NCBI RefSeq assembly: GCF_000577895.1
Contig: NZ_HG917868.1
Span: 682,001-746,000 of the forward strand
DNA from: Clostridium bornimense
Lineage (GTDB): Bacteria; Bacillota; Clostridia; Clostridiales; Clostridiaceae
Direction of reading: 5' to 3'
DNA: 64,000 bases
Shown here one piece after another: positions 45,155 to 54,211 of the stretch. A program made the position numbers and the translations under genes. The first letter of the stretch is position 1. Each line of letters starts with the position of its first letter. The notes under the pieces are model-generated. The model made no database searches. It was not told the DNA's origin and saw only the letters and a list, made by a program, of their open reading frames with translations.

Positions 45155-45715
45155 ATGTCAAAAACAGCAAAAAGAACAAATCCAACAAAAGTAGTTACAG
45201 GAGTTGTCAGACTTTCTTATGCTAATGTGTGGGAACCTAAATCAATCAATGGCGGTGCTGAAAAATACAGTGTGAGCCTGATTATTCCTAAGAGTGATAC
45301 TAAAACCTTAAGTGCTATCAATGAAGCGGTGAATGCTGCAATAGAAGAAGGTAAAGGTAAATTCGGTGGTAAGATTCCAAATAAAGCGGCGTTAAAGCTT
45401 CCTCTACGTGACGGAGATATTGATCGTCCAGATGATGAAGCTTATGCAAATAGCTATTTTATCAATGCCAATAGCAATACCCCTCCACAAATTGTAGATA
45501 GAAACGTCAATCCAATCATTGATCGTTCTGAAGTATACTCTGGTGTCTATGCAAGAGTGAGTATCAACTTCTACGCCTTTAACTCCAATGGAAACAAAGG
45601 TATAGCCTGTGGTCTTGGAAATATTCAAAAAATCCGTGATGGTGAACCTTTGGGTGGCAGAACTAATGCAGCTGATGATTTTGCCACTGATGTGGATGAT
45701 GACTTTTTATCATGA
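45155..45715 (+). CDS. DUF2815 protein, probable ssDNA-binding
   Basis: 186 residues. An OB-fold-like beta pattern (VVTGVVRLSYANVWEPK, EKYSVSLIIPKSD, YSGVYARVSINFYAF) and an acidic tail ending DVDDDFLS, as in single-strand binding proteins that recruit partners through the tail. The family always lies between DUF2800 and DNA polymerase genes. GGAGG precedes ATG 45155; it overlaps polA by 4 bases. Confidence 0.85.
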   Translation: MSKTAKRTNPTKVVTGVVRLSYANVWEPKSINGGAEKYSVSLIIPKSDTKTLSAINEAVNAAIEEGKGKFGGKIPNKAALKLPLRDGDIDRPDDEAYANSYFINANSNTPPQIVDRNVNPIIDRSEVYSGVYARVSINFYAFNSNGNKGIACGLGNIQKIRDGEPLGGRTNAADDFATDVDDDFLS

Positions 45716-47646
45716 GAACCCTCAGTATAGATATAGAAACATATAGCAGCGTAGACCTCGCCAAAAGCGGGGTCTATCGTTACGCTGAAGCACCGGATTT
45801 TGAGGTTTTACTTTTCGGTTACAGTGTGGATGCTGGGCCGGTTCAAGTAGTAGATTTCGCTTGTGGCGAAGAAATACCTAAAGAAATACAGCAAGCGATT
45901 CTAGATAATAATGTTACCAAATGGGCGTTTAATGCGCAGTTTGAGCGGATTTGCTTATCGAAGTACTTTGGTATACACCTTGCACCTGATTCTTGGCGGT
46001 GCACAATGGTTTGGTCTGCGTACCTTGGGCTTCCTTTATCTTTGGAAGGAGCAGCAATCGTAACAGGAGCAGACAAGAAAAAGCTAACAGAAGGTAAAGA
46101 GCTCATTCGATATTTTTCAGTTCCATGTAAACCAACAGTAACTAATGGTGGTCGTACACGAAATCTACCTGAACATGCTCCAGAGAAGTGGAATAGCTTC
46201 AAAGCATATAATCTACGAGACGTTGAAGTTGAACTTTCTATACAGGAAAAGCTTCAAAAATTTCCTATGCCTGAAGAGGAATGGAATAACTATATTCTAG
46301 ATCAGCAAATCAATGATCGAGGTATTCAGTTGGATTTGGAATTGGTAAAAAAAGCGATTCAATGTGATGAAAAAGTAAGAGAAGAGCTAACAAGCAGACT
46401 AAAAGAACTAACTGATCTTGATAATCCTAATTCAGTTGTTCAAATGAAATCCTGGCTATCAGAAAATGGTCTGGAAACAGATAGTCTTGATAAGGCATCA
46501 GTTAAGGCGCTATTAAAGGAAGCTCCAGATAATCTGAGTGAAGTACTGGAACTAAGACAACTATTAGCTAAATCCAGTGTAAAGAAATACACCGCTATGG
46601 AAAATGCTGTATGCACTGACGGAAGAGCTCGGGGACTACTACAATTCTACGGTGCTAATCGAACCGGTAGATTTGCAGGAAGGCTTATACAAGTTCAAAA
46701 TCTCCCTCAGAACCATTTGTCGGATCTGGAACAGGCACGTCGCTTGGTTAGAGGTGGCCATTTTGATGCCTTGGAAATATTGTATGACTCTATTCCGGGA
46801 GTTTTGTCTGAATTAATTCGAACCGCTTTTGTGCCAAAGAAAGGATATAAGTTTATCGTTGCTGACTTTAGTGCAATAGAGGCTAGAGTTATTGCTTGGA
46901 TTGCAGGCGAGACATGGAGAAATGAAGTGTTTGCTACTCATGGCAAGATTTATGAAGCATCTGCTTCCCAGATGTTTAAAGTCCCCTTAGAAGAAGTCAC
47001 AAAAGGTAGTCCTCTCAGACAAAAAGGAAAAATTGCGGAGCTGGCCTTAGGTTATGGTGGTTCTGTAGGTGCATTAAAAGCAATGGGTGCACTTGACATG
47101 GGTCTTACCGAAGAAGAGTTAAAACCTTTGGTCTATGCATGGCGAAATGCAAATCCTAATATTGTACGACTTTGGTGGGATGTTGATCGTGCTGTCAAAG
47201 AAGCTGTAACAGAAAGGTGCAGAACCGAAACTCATCGCACCCGTTTTGAGTATCGTAGCGGGATGCTATTAATATGGCTTCCTTCTGGCAGACAACTTAC
47301 TTATGTTAAACCAAGAATAGGTATTAACAGCTTTGGCAGTGAAGCAGTGACTTATGAAGGAGTTGGTGCCACAAAGAAATGGGAGCGCATTGAAAGTTAT
47401 GGTCCTAAGTTTGTCGAGAATATTGTGCAAGCTATTTCAAGAGATATTCTTTGCTGTGCCATGAGAAAGCTTGATGAAAAAGGTTTTGATATTGTAATGC
47501 ATGTCCATGATGAGGTAGTTTTAGAAGTCCCTTTAGAAGTAACCGTTACTGATATATGTACTCTAATGAATCAGACGCCAACTTGGGCTCAAGGACTTTT
47601 ACTTCGCGCAGATGGATACGAATGCAATTTTTATAAAAAAGATTAA
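45712..47646 (+). CDS. Phage DNA polymerase I (family A)
   Basis: 644 residues. A 3'-5' exonuclease domain at the N-terminus (LSIDIETYSSVDL holds the first acidic pair; later NAQFERICL). Polymerase motifs A (VADFSAIEARVIAWIAGE, near residue 382), B (GKIAELALGYGGSVGALKAMG, near 443) and C (VMHVHDEVVLEVP, near 598). Replicates phage DNA. No 5' nuclease domain, as normal for phage enzymes. A terminator with motif copy 3 follows. Confidence 0.96.
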   Translation: MRTLSIDIETYSSVDLAKSGVYRYAEAPDFEVLLFGYSVDAGPVQVVDFACGEEIPKEIQQAILDNNVTKWAFNAQFERICLSKYFGIHLAPDSWRCTMVWSAYLGLPLSLEGAAIVTGADKKKLTEGKELIRYFSVPCKPTVTNGGRTRNLPEHAPEKWNSFKAYNLRDVEVELSIQEKLQKFPMPEEEWNNYILDQQINDRGIQLDLELVKKAIQCDEKVREELTSRLKELTDLDNPNSVVQMKSWLSENGLETDSLDKASVKALLKEAPDNLSEVLELRQLLAKSSVKKYTAMENAVCTDGRARGLLQFYGANRTGRFAGRLIQVQNLPQNHLSDLEQARRLVRGGHFDALEILYDSIPGVLSELIRTAFVPKKGYKFIVADFSAIEARVIAWIAGETWRNEVFATHGKIYEASASQMFKVPLEEVTKGSPLRQKGKIAELALGYGGSVGALKAMGALDMGLTEEELKPLVYAWRNANPNIVRLWWDVDRAVKEAVTERCRTETHRTRFEYRSGMLLIWLPSGRQLTYVKPRIGINSFGSEAVTYEGVGATKKWERIESYGPKFVENIVQAISRDILCCAMRKLDEKGFDIVMHVHDEVVLEVPLEVTVTDICTLMNQTPTWAQGLLLRADGYECNFYKKD

Positions 47647-47649
47647 TTT

Positions 47650-47677
47650 GAGGGGGTTCGAAACCTCCTCTTTTTTT
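47650..47677 (+). terminator. Terminator with conserved AGGGGGTTCGA motif, copy 3
   Basis: GAGGGGG pairs with CCTCCTC (one G-T pair) over TTCGAAA; seven T follow. The next bases GCTTATAGCTGAGGG match copies 1 and 2. Confidence 0.85.
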
Positions 47678-47732
47678 GCTTATAGCTGAGGGCATGTCTT
47701 ATTGCTCTACTACAATAAGCAGGAGGTTCAAT

Positions 47733-48524
47733 ATGAACAAAATAACTATATTCAACTATGAAGGCAACACAGTAAGAACAGTAATGAAGGATGAAAATCC
47801 TTGGTGGGTTCTAAAAGATGTATGTTCGGTACTAGACATTGGAAACAGTCGTGATGTTATGGCTCGTTTGGACAGTGATGAAAAGGGAGTCGATATTATC
47901 GACACCCCTGGAGGAAAACAGGAAGTATCTATTATCAATGAAAGTGGTCTTTATAGCGTGATATTGGTTTCTCGAAAGCCAGAAGCTAAAAAGTTTAAGC
48001 GCTGGGTAACCCATGAGGTGCTTCCTTCAATCAGAAGGCATGGCCTTTATGCTACAGATGAGTTACTTGCGAATCCAGACTTTTTGATTCAGGCACTACA
48101 GGAGCTTAAAGCGGAAAGAGCTAAAAATACTGAGTTAACTACTACCATTAGCATTCAAGAACAGCAAATTGCAGAAATGAAACCTAAAGCAAGTTATTAC
48201 GATGTGGTACTTAACTGTAAGGATGCGGTGTCTATCACAACAATAGCCAAGGACTATGGAAAGTCAGGGCGCTGGTTTAATGAGTATCTGCATAATTTAG
48301 GTGTTCAATTCCGTCAAGGGAAGATTTGGCTTCTATATCAAAAGTACGCTCAACATGGATATACGACGACAAAAACCCATACTTACCTTGGAAATGATGG
48401 GACGATGCATTCAAAGGTTCATACTTACTGGACTCAGAAAGGACGCTTGTTCATTTATGAGCTTCTTAAGGATCATGGCATTTTACCATTGATTGAACAA
48501 GAGTCCGAATTCGAGGAGATGTAA
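47733..48524 (+). CDS. Phage antirepressor (BRO-N plus KilA-C domain)
   Basis: 263 residues. BRO-N domain at 1-110 (PWWVLKDVCSVLDIGNSRDVMARLD, KFKRWVTHEVLPSIRRHGLY). After a short coiled coil, a KilA-C/ANT domain begins near 165 (DAVSITTIAKDYGKSGRWFNEYLHNLGVQFRQG). Likely binds DNA or repressors to favour lytic genes. The start is ATG 47733 after AGGAGG. It has its own unit between the PolA terminator and VirE. Confidence 0.92.
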   Translation: MNKITIFNYEGNTVRTVMKDENPWWVLKDVCSVLDIGNSRDVMARLDSDEKGVDIIDTPGGKQEVSIINESGLYSVILVSRKPEAKKFKRWVTHEVLPSIRRHGLYATDELLANPDFLIQALQELKAERAKNTELTTTISIQEQQIAEMKPKASYYDVVLNCKDAVSITTIAKDYGKSGRWFNEYLHNLGVQFRQGKIWLLYQKYAQHGYTTTKTHTYLGNDGTMHSKVHTYWTQKGRLFIYELLKDHGILPLIEQESEFEEM

Positions 48525-48527
48525 CTT

Positions 48528-48947
48528 ATGGATAGATATAACGCTGAAGGCTATCCAGATCCAACTGCAGCAGAAGCCTTGGAAAATATCATGCGTGAAG
48601 AAAAAGCAAAAAACTATAAACCTTGCGTTTTTATTTGTTCTCCTTTTGCTGGAGACATAGAAAAAAATCTGAATAAAGCTAGAGAATACCTGAAGTTTGC
48701 AGTGAAGCAAGGAACCATTCCTTTTGCTCCTCATCTGCTATACCCTCAAGTGCTAGATGATGGCGATCCTGAACAAAGAAAACTAGGACTATACTTTGGC
48801 ATGGTATGGCTTAGAAAGTGTGATGAGCTGTGGGTATTTGGTCGCTATATCTCAAAAGGGATGCAAGCAGAGATAAATAAAGCATCGAAGCATCGTATAC
48901 CTATCCGGTATTTTTCTGAAAACTGCGAGGAGGTGCAGAAGCTATGA
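48528..48947 (+). CDS. DUF4406/DUF7768-type nucleoside 2-deoxyribosyltransferase-like protein
   Basis: 139 residues. KPCVFICSPFAGDIEKNLNKAREY starts a Rossmann-like fold, followed by GTIPFAPHLLYPQVLD and LRKCDELWVFGRYISKGMQAEI, where D-E-L-W-V-F and the later glutamate are typical of the nucleoside deoxyribosyltransferase superfamily. Possible base exchange or nucleotide sensing; actual reaction unknown. Overlaps virE by 4 bases. Confidence 0.82.
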   Translation: MDRYNAEGYPDPTAAEALENIMREEKAKNYKPCVFICSPFAGDIEKNLNKAREYLKFAVKQGTIPFAPHLLYPQVLDDGDPEQRKLGLYFGMVWLRKCDELWVFGRYISKGMQAEINKASKHRIPIRYFSENCEEVQKL

Positions 48948-51289
48948 AGATAGCGGTTGGTAACAGCCGAATGGATAAAAAGTGGAAGAACAAAGATATC
49001 ACATGGGAGGACTTTATCTCACGAGTTAAATCTACCATACGAACAACAGAAACTGTATCTGAGTTCCGAAAAATGAGTCGCGCTCAACAGGACTCAATAA
49101 AAGATGTAGGAGGATTTGTGGGAGGAGCCCTTCGTGAAGGAAAACGCAGAAATGGTTATGTCCTCTCCCGTTCCCTTCTGACTTTAGATATGGATTATGC
49201 CAAACCAGAGGTTTGGGAGCAAATTGAAGCGTTACATGATTTCAAATGCTGCATCTATTCTACCCATAAACATACACCAGATGCACCAAGATTAAGACTT
49301 ATTATTCCACTTAAAAGAGAAGTAACAGAGGATGAATACCCAGCCCTTGGTCGGATGGTTGCAAAGGAGATTGGGATTGATTTATTCGATGACACCACTT
49401 ATGAACCTTCAAGACTAATGTATTGGCCTTCTACACCGTCAGATGGAGAGTTTGTATTTAAAGAGAAAGACGGTGAACTATTGGACCCAGATATCTATCT
49501 ATCAAAATATGTAGACTGGCGGGACACTTCAATGTGGCCAGTCTCAAGTCGACAATCTGAGGTTGTACAAAGGAAAATAACTAAACAAGCAGATCCATTA
49601 ATTAAAGAAGGGGTTATAGGAGCATTTTGCAGAGCCTACAACATTGAAGAAGCCATCGAAGAATTTCTACCTGATGTATATGAACCTAGTACCATGAATG
49701 GACGATTTGATTATATTCCAGCAGATTCTTCAGCAGGCTTGGTAATCTATGATGGTAAATTTGCTTATAGCCATCATGCTACCGATCCAGCATGTGGAAT
49801 GTTGCTAAACGCATTTGATTTGGTCCGAGTGCATAAGTTTCGGGAACTAGATGAAAAGGTGACAGAAAATACACCGCCAAGTAAACTACCTTCATTTAGA
49901 GCCATGACAGATTTGGTATTAGAGGATGAACGGGTAAAAGAGCAGTTTGCTGAAGAACGAAAGGCTCAGGCTGAAAAAGAGTTTATTGATGAAGATTGGG
50001 AAAAGCAGCTGGAGATTGATAAGACAGGAACGGTTAAAAATACTCTTAGAAATTTGATTTTGATACTTGAAAATGATCCCAACCTAAAAAGCATAGTGTT
50101 TAATCAGCTATCTGATAGTCTCGAAATTAAAGGTGATGTTCCTTGGCCGCATCCATCGAAGTTCTGGAGAGATGCAGATGATGCACAGCTGATCAGCTAC
50201 ATTGACACCCACTACGGAACCTTTTCTGCAAGAAACTATGATGTAGCGGTAGCGAAGGTCGCTGACGATAGATCTTATCATCCGATTCGGGAATTTATTG
50301 AGGCTCTTCCTGAGTGGGATAAGGTAGCTAGAGTAGATACCTTGCTAATCGATTATCTAGGTGCATCAGATAATCCATATGTTCGAGCTGTGACAAGAAA
50401 AACTTTATGTGCAGCGATTTCTCGTGTACTGACTCCAGGCATCAAGTTTGATTCCATGTTGGTTTTAAATGGCCCGCAGGGAGTTGGAAAAAGTACTCTT
50501 ATAGCCAAGTTAGGTGGAGACTGGTTTTCTGATAGTTTGAGCTTGTCAGATACCAAGGATAAGACCGCCGCAGAAAAGTTACAAGGTTACTGGATTTTAG
50601 AAATTGGAGAGCTGGCTGGACTAAAAAAAGCAGAAGTAGAAACACTTAGAAGCTTCTTATCTCGCCAGAATGATATTTATCGAGCTAGCTTTGGCAAGAG
50701 AGCTACTCCTCACTTAAGACAATGTGTCTTTTTTGGCACCACTAATGCTGAAAAAGGCTATTTACGGGATACCACAGGAAACCGTCGTTTTTGGCCGGTA
50801 AAGACCCCGGGAAATGGTACAAAAAAGTCATGGCAGTTAGAGCAAGATGAAATTTTGCAGATATGGGCTGAAGTTCTTACTTATGTGAAAGCCGGAGAAA
50901 AATTGTACCTTGATGCCAGTCTTGAGAAGCTTGCAAAAGAAGAACAGCGGGAAGCTATGGAATCCGATGAGCGTGAAGGTCTGGTACGAGAGTACCTTGA
51001 CATGCTATTACCTGAGGATTGGGACACCATGGATTTATATGAACGTAGGGCATATATCAATGGAACTGAGTTTGGTGAAAGCAAGAGAGTTGGTGTTTGG
51101 AAACGAAAATCGGTTTCTAATATGGAAATTTGGTGTGAGTGCTTTGGGAAGGATCGAGCCAACCTGCGAAGGGTGGATGGTAATGAAATATCGGCGATTA
51201 TGGCAAGTATTGGAGGATGGACAGGTCTCGTGAAAAAAGAACGAATCCCGCTTTATGGACCACAATGGGTTTATGTTCCCAAAGAATAA
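48944..51289 (+). CDS. VirE-family phage primase/helicase
   Basis: 781 residues. The N-terminal part (residues 1-260) is primase-like/DUF3854-type, with LLTLDMDYAKPEVW and RLRLIIPLKREVTEDEY. The C-terminal VirE domain has Walker A GPQGVGKSTLIAKLGG near residue 507, Walker B-like WILEIGELAGL near 545 and sensor FFGTTNAEKGYLRDTTGNRRFWP near 596. Initiates phage replication by priming and unwinding. It precedes a cluster of GGAACA repeats that could be its binding region. Confidence 0.93.
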   Translation: MKIAVGNSRMDKKWKNKDITWEDFISRVKSTIRTTETVSEFRKMSRAQQDSIKDVGGFVGGALREGKRRNGYVLSRSLLTLDMDYAKPEVWEQIEALHDFKCCIYSTHKHTPDAPRLRLIIPLKREVTEDEYPALGRMVAKEIGIDLFDDTTYEPSRLMYWPSTPSDGEFVFKEKDGELLDPDIYLSKYVDWRDTSMWPVSSRQSEVVQRKITKQADPLIKEGVIGAFCRAYNIEEAIEEFLPDVYEPSTMNGRFDYIPADSSAGLVIYDGKFAYSHHATDPACGMLLNAFDLVRVHKFRELDEKVTENTPPSKLPSFRAMTDLVLEDERVKEQFAEERKAQAEKEFIDEDWEKQLEIDKTGTVKNTLRNLILILENDPNLKSIVFNQLSDSLEIKGDVPWPHPSKFWRDADDAQLISYIDTHYGTFSARNYDVAVAKVADDRSYHPIREFIEALPEWDKVARVDTLLIDYLGASDNPYVRAVTRKTLCAAISRVLTPGIKFDSMLVLNGPQGVGKSTLIAKLGGDWFSDSLSLSDTKDKTAAEKLQGYWILEIGELAGLKKAEVETLRSFLSRQNDIYRASFGKRATPHLRQCVFFGTTNAEKGYLRDTTGNRRFWPVKTPGNGTKKSWQLEQDEILQIWAEVLTYVKAGEKLYLDASLEKLAKEEQREAMESDEREGLVREYLDMLLPEDWDTMDLYERRAYINGTEFGESKRVGVWKRKSVSNMEIWCECFGKDRANLRRVDGNEISAIMASIGGWTGLVKKERIPLYGPQWVYVPKE

Positions 51290-51297
51290 TTTAGTTT

Positions 51298-51536
51298 GGA
51301 ACACATGGAACAATTTTTTCTCGGGAACAGATTTCACCTGTTCCGGTGAAACAAAAACAGTCTTTTGGGACATCCCATCGGAACAGGCGGCAGCCCCTTG
51401 TAAAGTAGGCTGCTCTATAACCTCCGTTCCATTGTTCCAATAATTATTATTAAAAATAATCCTAAAGACAAAAAGAAGAAATTACCTGCAGACGCGTATA
51501 TACGCGCGTATAGAGACTTTTTGGATGTAGGGAACA
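51298..51536. repeat. Cluster of GGAACA/TGTTCC iteron-like sites
   Basis: GGAACA at 51298, 51307, 51324, 51380 and 51531; TGTTCC at 51339 and 51433; CGTTCC at 51425. The outer pairs form an inverted repeat (GGAACACATGGAACA against TGTTCC pairs at 51425-51438). Gene-free DNA between virE and the VRR nuclease; candidate origin or regulator site. Confidence 0.65.
51493..51512. repeat. Two overlapping perfect palindromes
   Basis: CGCGTATATACGCG (51493-51506) and TATACGCGCGTATA (51499-51512) are each perfectly self-complementary and share 8 bases. Alternating purine-pyrimidine sequence, able to form cruciform or Z-like DNA. Confidence 0.85.
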
Positions 51537-51546
51537 TGGAGGATAT

Positions 51547-51828
51547 ATGATAGAAAAATGGATTGAACAGCAACTGGTAAAAGCAGTGAAAGATATAGGC
51601 GGCATTGCACTAAAGATTGTATCACCAGGTTTTGATGGAATGCCAGACAGATTGATTCTGTTACCTAATAGAAAGATAGCTTTTGTAGAGGTAAAAGCAC
51701 CAGGTAAAACTTTACGGCCTCTACAGGAAAAGCGAAAAAGACAGTTAGAAGCACTTGGGTTTTTGGTATTCTGCTTGGATAACTTAGAACAGATTGGAGG
51801 GATACTTCGTGAAATACAAGCCTCATGA
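51547..51828 (+). CDS. VRR-NUC domain nuclease
   Basis: 93 residues, the minimal VRR-NUC size. DGMPDRLILLPNRKIAFVEVKAPGK gives the PD-(D/E)XK residues (D in MPDR, E and K in EVK). Structure-specific nuclease likely acting on replication or recombination intermediates with the adjoining SNF2 helicase. ATGGAGG precedes ATG 51547; overlaps the helicase by 20 bases. Confidence 0.92.
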   Translation: MIEKWIEQQLVKAVKDIGGIALKIVSPGFDGMPDRLILLPNRKIAFVEVKAPGKTLRPLQEKRKRQLEALGFLVFCLDNLEQIGGILREIQAS

Positions 51829-53158
51829 ATATCAGGTTTATGCCACTGAGTATATCCTCAATCATCCTATAGCAGCAGTGCTCTTAGATATGGGATTAGG
51901 TAAGAGTGTCATAACATTAACCGCTATATTTGATTTAACATTAGATAGTTTTCTTGTTCGTAAGGTTCTGGTTATTGCACCACTTCGAGTTGCCAAAGAT
52001 ACATGGCCTGCAGAGATTGAAAAGTGGGATCACTTAAAGGGTCTTAAATACACCGTAGCAGTGGGGTCGGAGGTTCAGAGAAAAACAGCCCTTATGAAAA
52101 GAGCTCAAGTTTACATTATCAATCGAGAAAATGTGGAATGGTTAATTGCAAGAAGTGGAATTCCATTTGATTTTGATATGGTGGTAATTGATGAGCTGTC
52201 CTCTTTTAAATCGCATCAAGCCAAGAGATTTAAAAGTTTAATGAAAGTTAGGCCAAAGGTTAATAGGATAGTGGGACTTACTGGAACCCCATCCTCCAAT
52301 GGATTGATGGATTTGTGGGCACAGTATCGCTTATTAGATATGGGACAGCGATTAGGTAGGTTTATTGGCAGATATCGAGAGGATTATTTTGTACCAGATA
52401 AGCGTAATCAACAAGTGATCTTTTCCTACAAGCCAAAACCGGGAGCGGAAGAAGCAATTTATAGGCTAATATCTGATATCACTATTAGCATGAAAGGGGC
52501 AGATTACCTGAAGCTGCCTGAGCTGGTTATAAACGAAGTAGATGTAAAGCTTTCTGAAAAAGAAATGAAAAACCTTGACATTATGAAGGGTGATTTAATT
52601 ACAACGGTTAAAGGTGAGGAAATTACTGCAGCCAATGCAGCAGCTCTTTCGGGAAAACTACTGCAAATGGCCAACGGAGCAGTCTATGATGATCAAGGTA
52701 CAGTACTTCATATACATGACCGTAAGCTGGATGCACTGGAAGACTTAATCGAAGCTGCTAATGGCAAGCCAGTTCTAATTGCTTATTGGTTTAAGCATGA
52801 TTTGTCACGAATACAAAAGCGCTTTGAGGTTGAGGAGTTATCCACTAGCGATTCTATTAAGAGGTGGAATGATGGAGAAATCTCTATTGCAGCTATCCAT
52901 CCAGCATCAGCAGGACATGGACTGAACTTGCAAGCTGGAGGTTCAACTCTTGTATGGTTTGGTCTAACTTGGAGCCTAGAGCTTTATCAGCAAACCAACG
53001 CCCGTCTTTGGCGGCAAGGACAAAAAGAAACGGTAGTGATTCATCACTTGATTTCCAAAGGCACCATTGATGAACGTGTAATGAAAGCCCTAAATGATAA
53101 AAACAATACTCAATCCGCACTGATAGATGCGGTTAAAGCCACACTAAAGGAGGTCTGA
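51809..53158 (+). CDS. SNF2-type DEAD-like helicase
   Basis: 449 residues. Motif I is LLDMGLGKSVITL near residue 29; the motif II region is VIDELSSFK near 126, motif III GLTGTPSSN near 155, and motifs V/VI SAGHGLNLQ and QQTNARLWRQGQ near 372 and 397. Phage-type remodelling helicase, usually paired with VRR-NUC. The start is GTG 51809 with GGAGGGA 7 bases upstream, rather than TTG 51794. Confidence 0.93.
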   Translation: MKYKPHEYQVYATEYILNHPIAAVLLDMGLGKSVITLTAIFDLTLDSFLVRKVLVIAPLRVAKDTWPAEIEKWDHLKGLKYTVAVGSEVQRKTALMKRAQVYIINRENVEWLIARSGIPFDFDMVVIDELSSFKSHQAKRFKSLMKVRPKVNRIVGLTGTPSSNGLMDLWAQYRLLDMGQRLGRFIGRYREDYFVPDKRNQQVIFSYKPKPGAEEAIYRLISDITISMKGADYLKLPELVINEVDVKLSEKEMKNLDIMKGDLITTVKGEEITAANAAALSGKLLQMANGAVYDDQGTVLHIHDRKLDALEDLIEAANGKPVLIAYWFKHDLSRIQKRFEVEELSTSDSIKRWNDGEISIAAIHPASAGHGLNLQAGGSTLVWFGLTWSLELYQQTNARLWRQGQKETVVIHHLISKGTIDERVMKALNDKNNTQSALIDAVKATLKEV

Positions 53159-53162
53159 TAAA

Positions 53163-53621
53163 ATGAACATTGTCTGGCAATATTTAGATAAAAGAGCAGC
53201 GGCAATTAACGCCCTAAAAGATTACAGCAGTATGAAGTACATCATAGAACATACCGATGAGGACATTGCAACCCTCAACGAAGAAATGAGTTCCCCAGCT
53301 TCTCCAGTTTTAAATGGCATGCCATCGACCCATGATCCAAAAGCTGGAGAGAAAAGGCTCATTGCCTGCATCAATGAAATTGATGTATTGAAAGAACGTT
53401 ATCGTCAAGCACTGGAATACATGGACTGGTTTCAACCGGCATGGGATGCTTTAACAGAAGATGAGCAGTATGTGTTAAAGGAGTTTTATTTGGATGATGA
53501 ACAAAAGCAGATTGATGCAGTGTATAACATTTGTGATCACTTTAATATTGAACGTTCTTCTGCATACAACAAAAAGAATCGAGCGCTTCAGCATCTTGCG
53601 CTACTACTCTATGGAAAGTAA
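53163..53621 (+). CDS. ArpU/sigma-like late transcription regulator
   Basis: 152 residues. N-terminal helices (LDKRAAAINALKDYSSMKYIIEHT), then a C-terminal sigma region 4-like segment (ALTEDEQYVLKEFYLDDEQKQIDAVYNICDHFNIERSSAYNKKNRALQHL). This resembles ArpU/DUF1492 proteins, which switch on late phage genes. It lies at the early-late junction, just before a terminator and the packaging genes. AGGAGG precedes ATG 53163. Confidence 0.82.
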   Translation: MNIVWQYLDKRAAAINALKDYSSMKYIIEHTDEDIATLNEEMSSPASPVLNGMPSTHDPKAGEKRLIACINEIDVLKERYRQALEYMDWFQPAWDALTEDEQYVLKEFYLDDEQKQIDAVYNICDHFNIERSSAYNKKNRALQHLALLLYGK

Positions 53622-53688
53622 TGAGTAATATCATGGACGATTTTATTAGAAATCCATAATACAATGGTATTGTGAAAAATTGTAGAGA

Positions 53689-53718
53689 GCCTTCGTGGAA
53701 ATACCGCGGGGGCTTTTT
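53689..53718 (+). terminator. Terminator at the early-late junction
   Basis: GCCTTCGTGG pairs with CCGCGGGGGC (three G-T pairs) over AAATA, followed by five T. It ends the early operon upstream of the HNH gene. Confidence 0.78.
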
Positions 53719-53740
53719 GCATGTCCAAAGGAGGTACGAA

Positions 53741-54100
53741 ATGCCAAAGAAACCAAAACGACCATGTTCTTCTCCTGGTTGTCCGGAACTGACAGATGGA
53801 CGTTTTTGTCCGGAGCATGCCAAAAAGGAAGCTTCTCGTTATGAAAAATATCAGAGAGATCCTGAAACGAGGAAGCGTTACGGTCGTGCATGGAAAAGAA
53901 TACGTGACCGTTACATTACAGCCCATCCACTATGTGAAGAGTGTAAAAGACAAGGAAAGCTGACACCAGCAACTGAAGTGCACCATATCCTTCCCTTGGC
54001 ACGAGGTGGGACACACGATGAAAGCAACCTAATGGCTCTTTGTACTCCTTGTCACTCAGCTATCACAGCAAGAGATGGAGACCGTTGGGGAACCCGGTAG
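53741..54100 (+). CDS. HNH endonuclease of the packaging module
   Basis: 119 residues. Zinc cysteines (CSSPGCPELTDGRFC, and CEECKRQGK / CTPCHSAI) frame the HNH core ATEVHHILPLARGGTHDESNLMALC. HNH proteins next to the terminase assist cos cutting in HK97-type phages. The start is ATG 53741 with AAAGGAGG 8 bases upstream. The last residues reach the candidate cos region. Confidence 0.92.
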   Translation: MPKKPKRPCSSPGCPELTDGRFCPEHAKKEASRYEKYQRDPETRKRYGRAWKRIRDRYITAHPLCEECKRQGKLTPATEVHHILPLARGGTHDESNLMALCTPCHSAITARDGDRWGTR

Positions 54101-54211
54101 GGGGAGTCATATCTCCACAGCTATTTAAATGTGCAACGGGCGTGGGGCTTCGTGCAAAAAGTCGCAGTTTCAAACGGGGTAATAACCCCTAATAAGAAAA
54201 GAGGTGAGTTA
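54101..54211. other. Candidate cos region between HNH and TerS
   Basis: 111 gene-free bases, locally GC-rich (GGGCGTGGGGCTTCGTGC, AAAAAGTCGC) with a GGGGT/ACCCC hairpin at about 54176-54190. Position between HNH and small terminase is where cohesive-end phages keep cos. No cut site can be proven. Confidence 0.4.
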
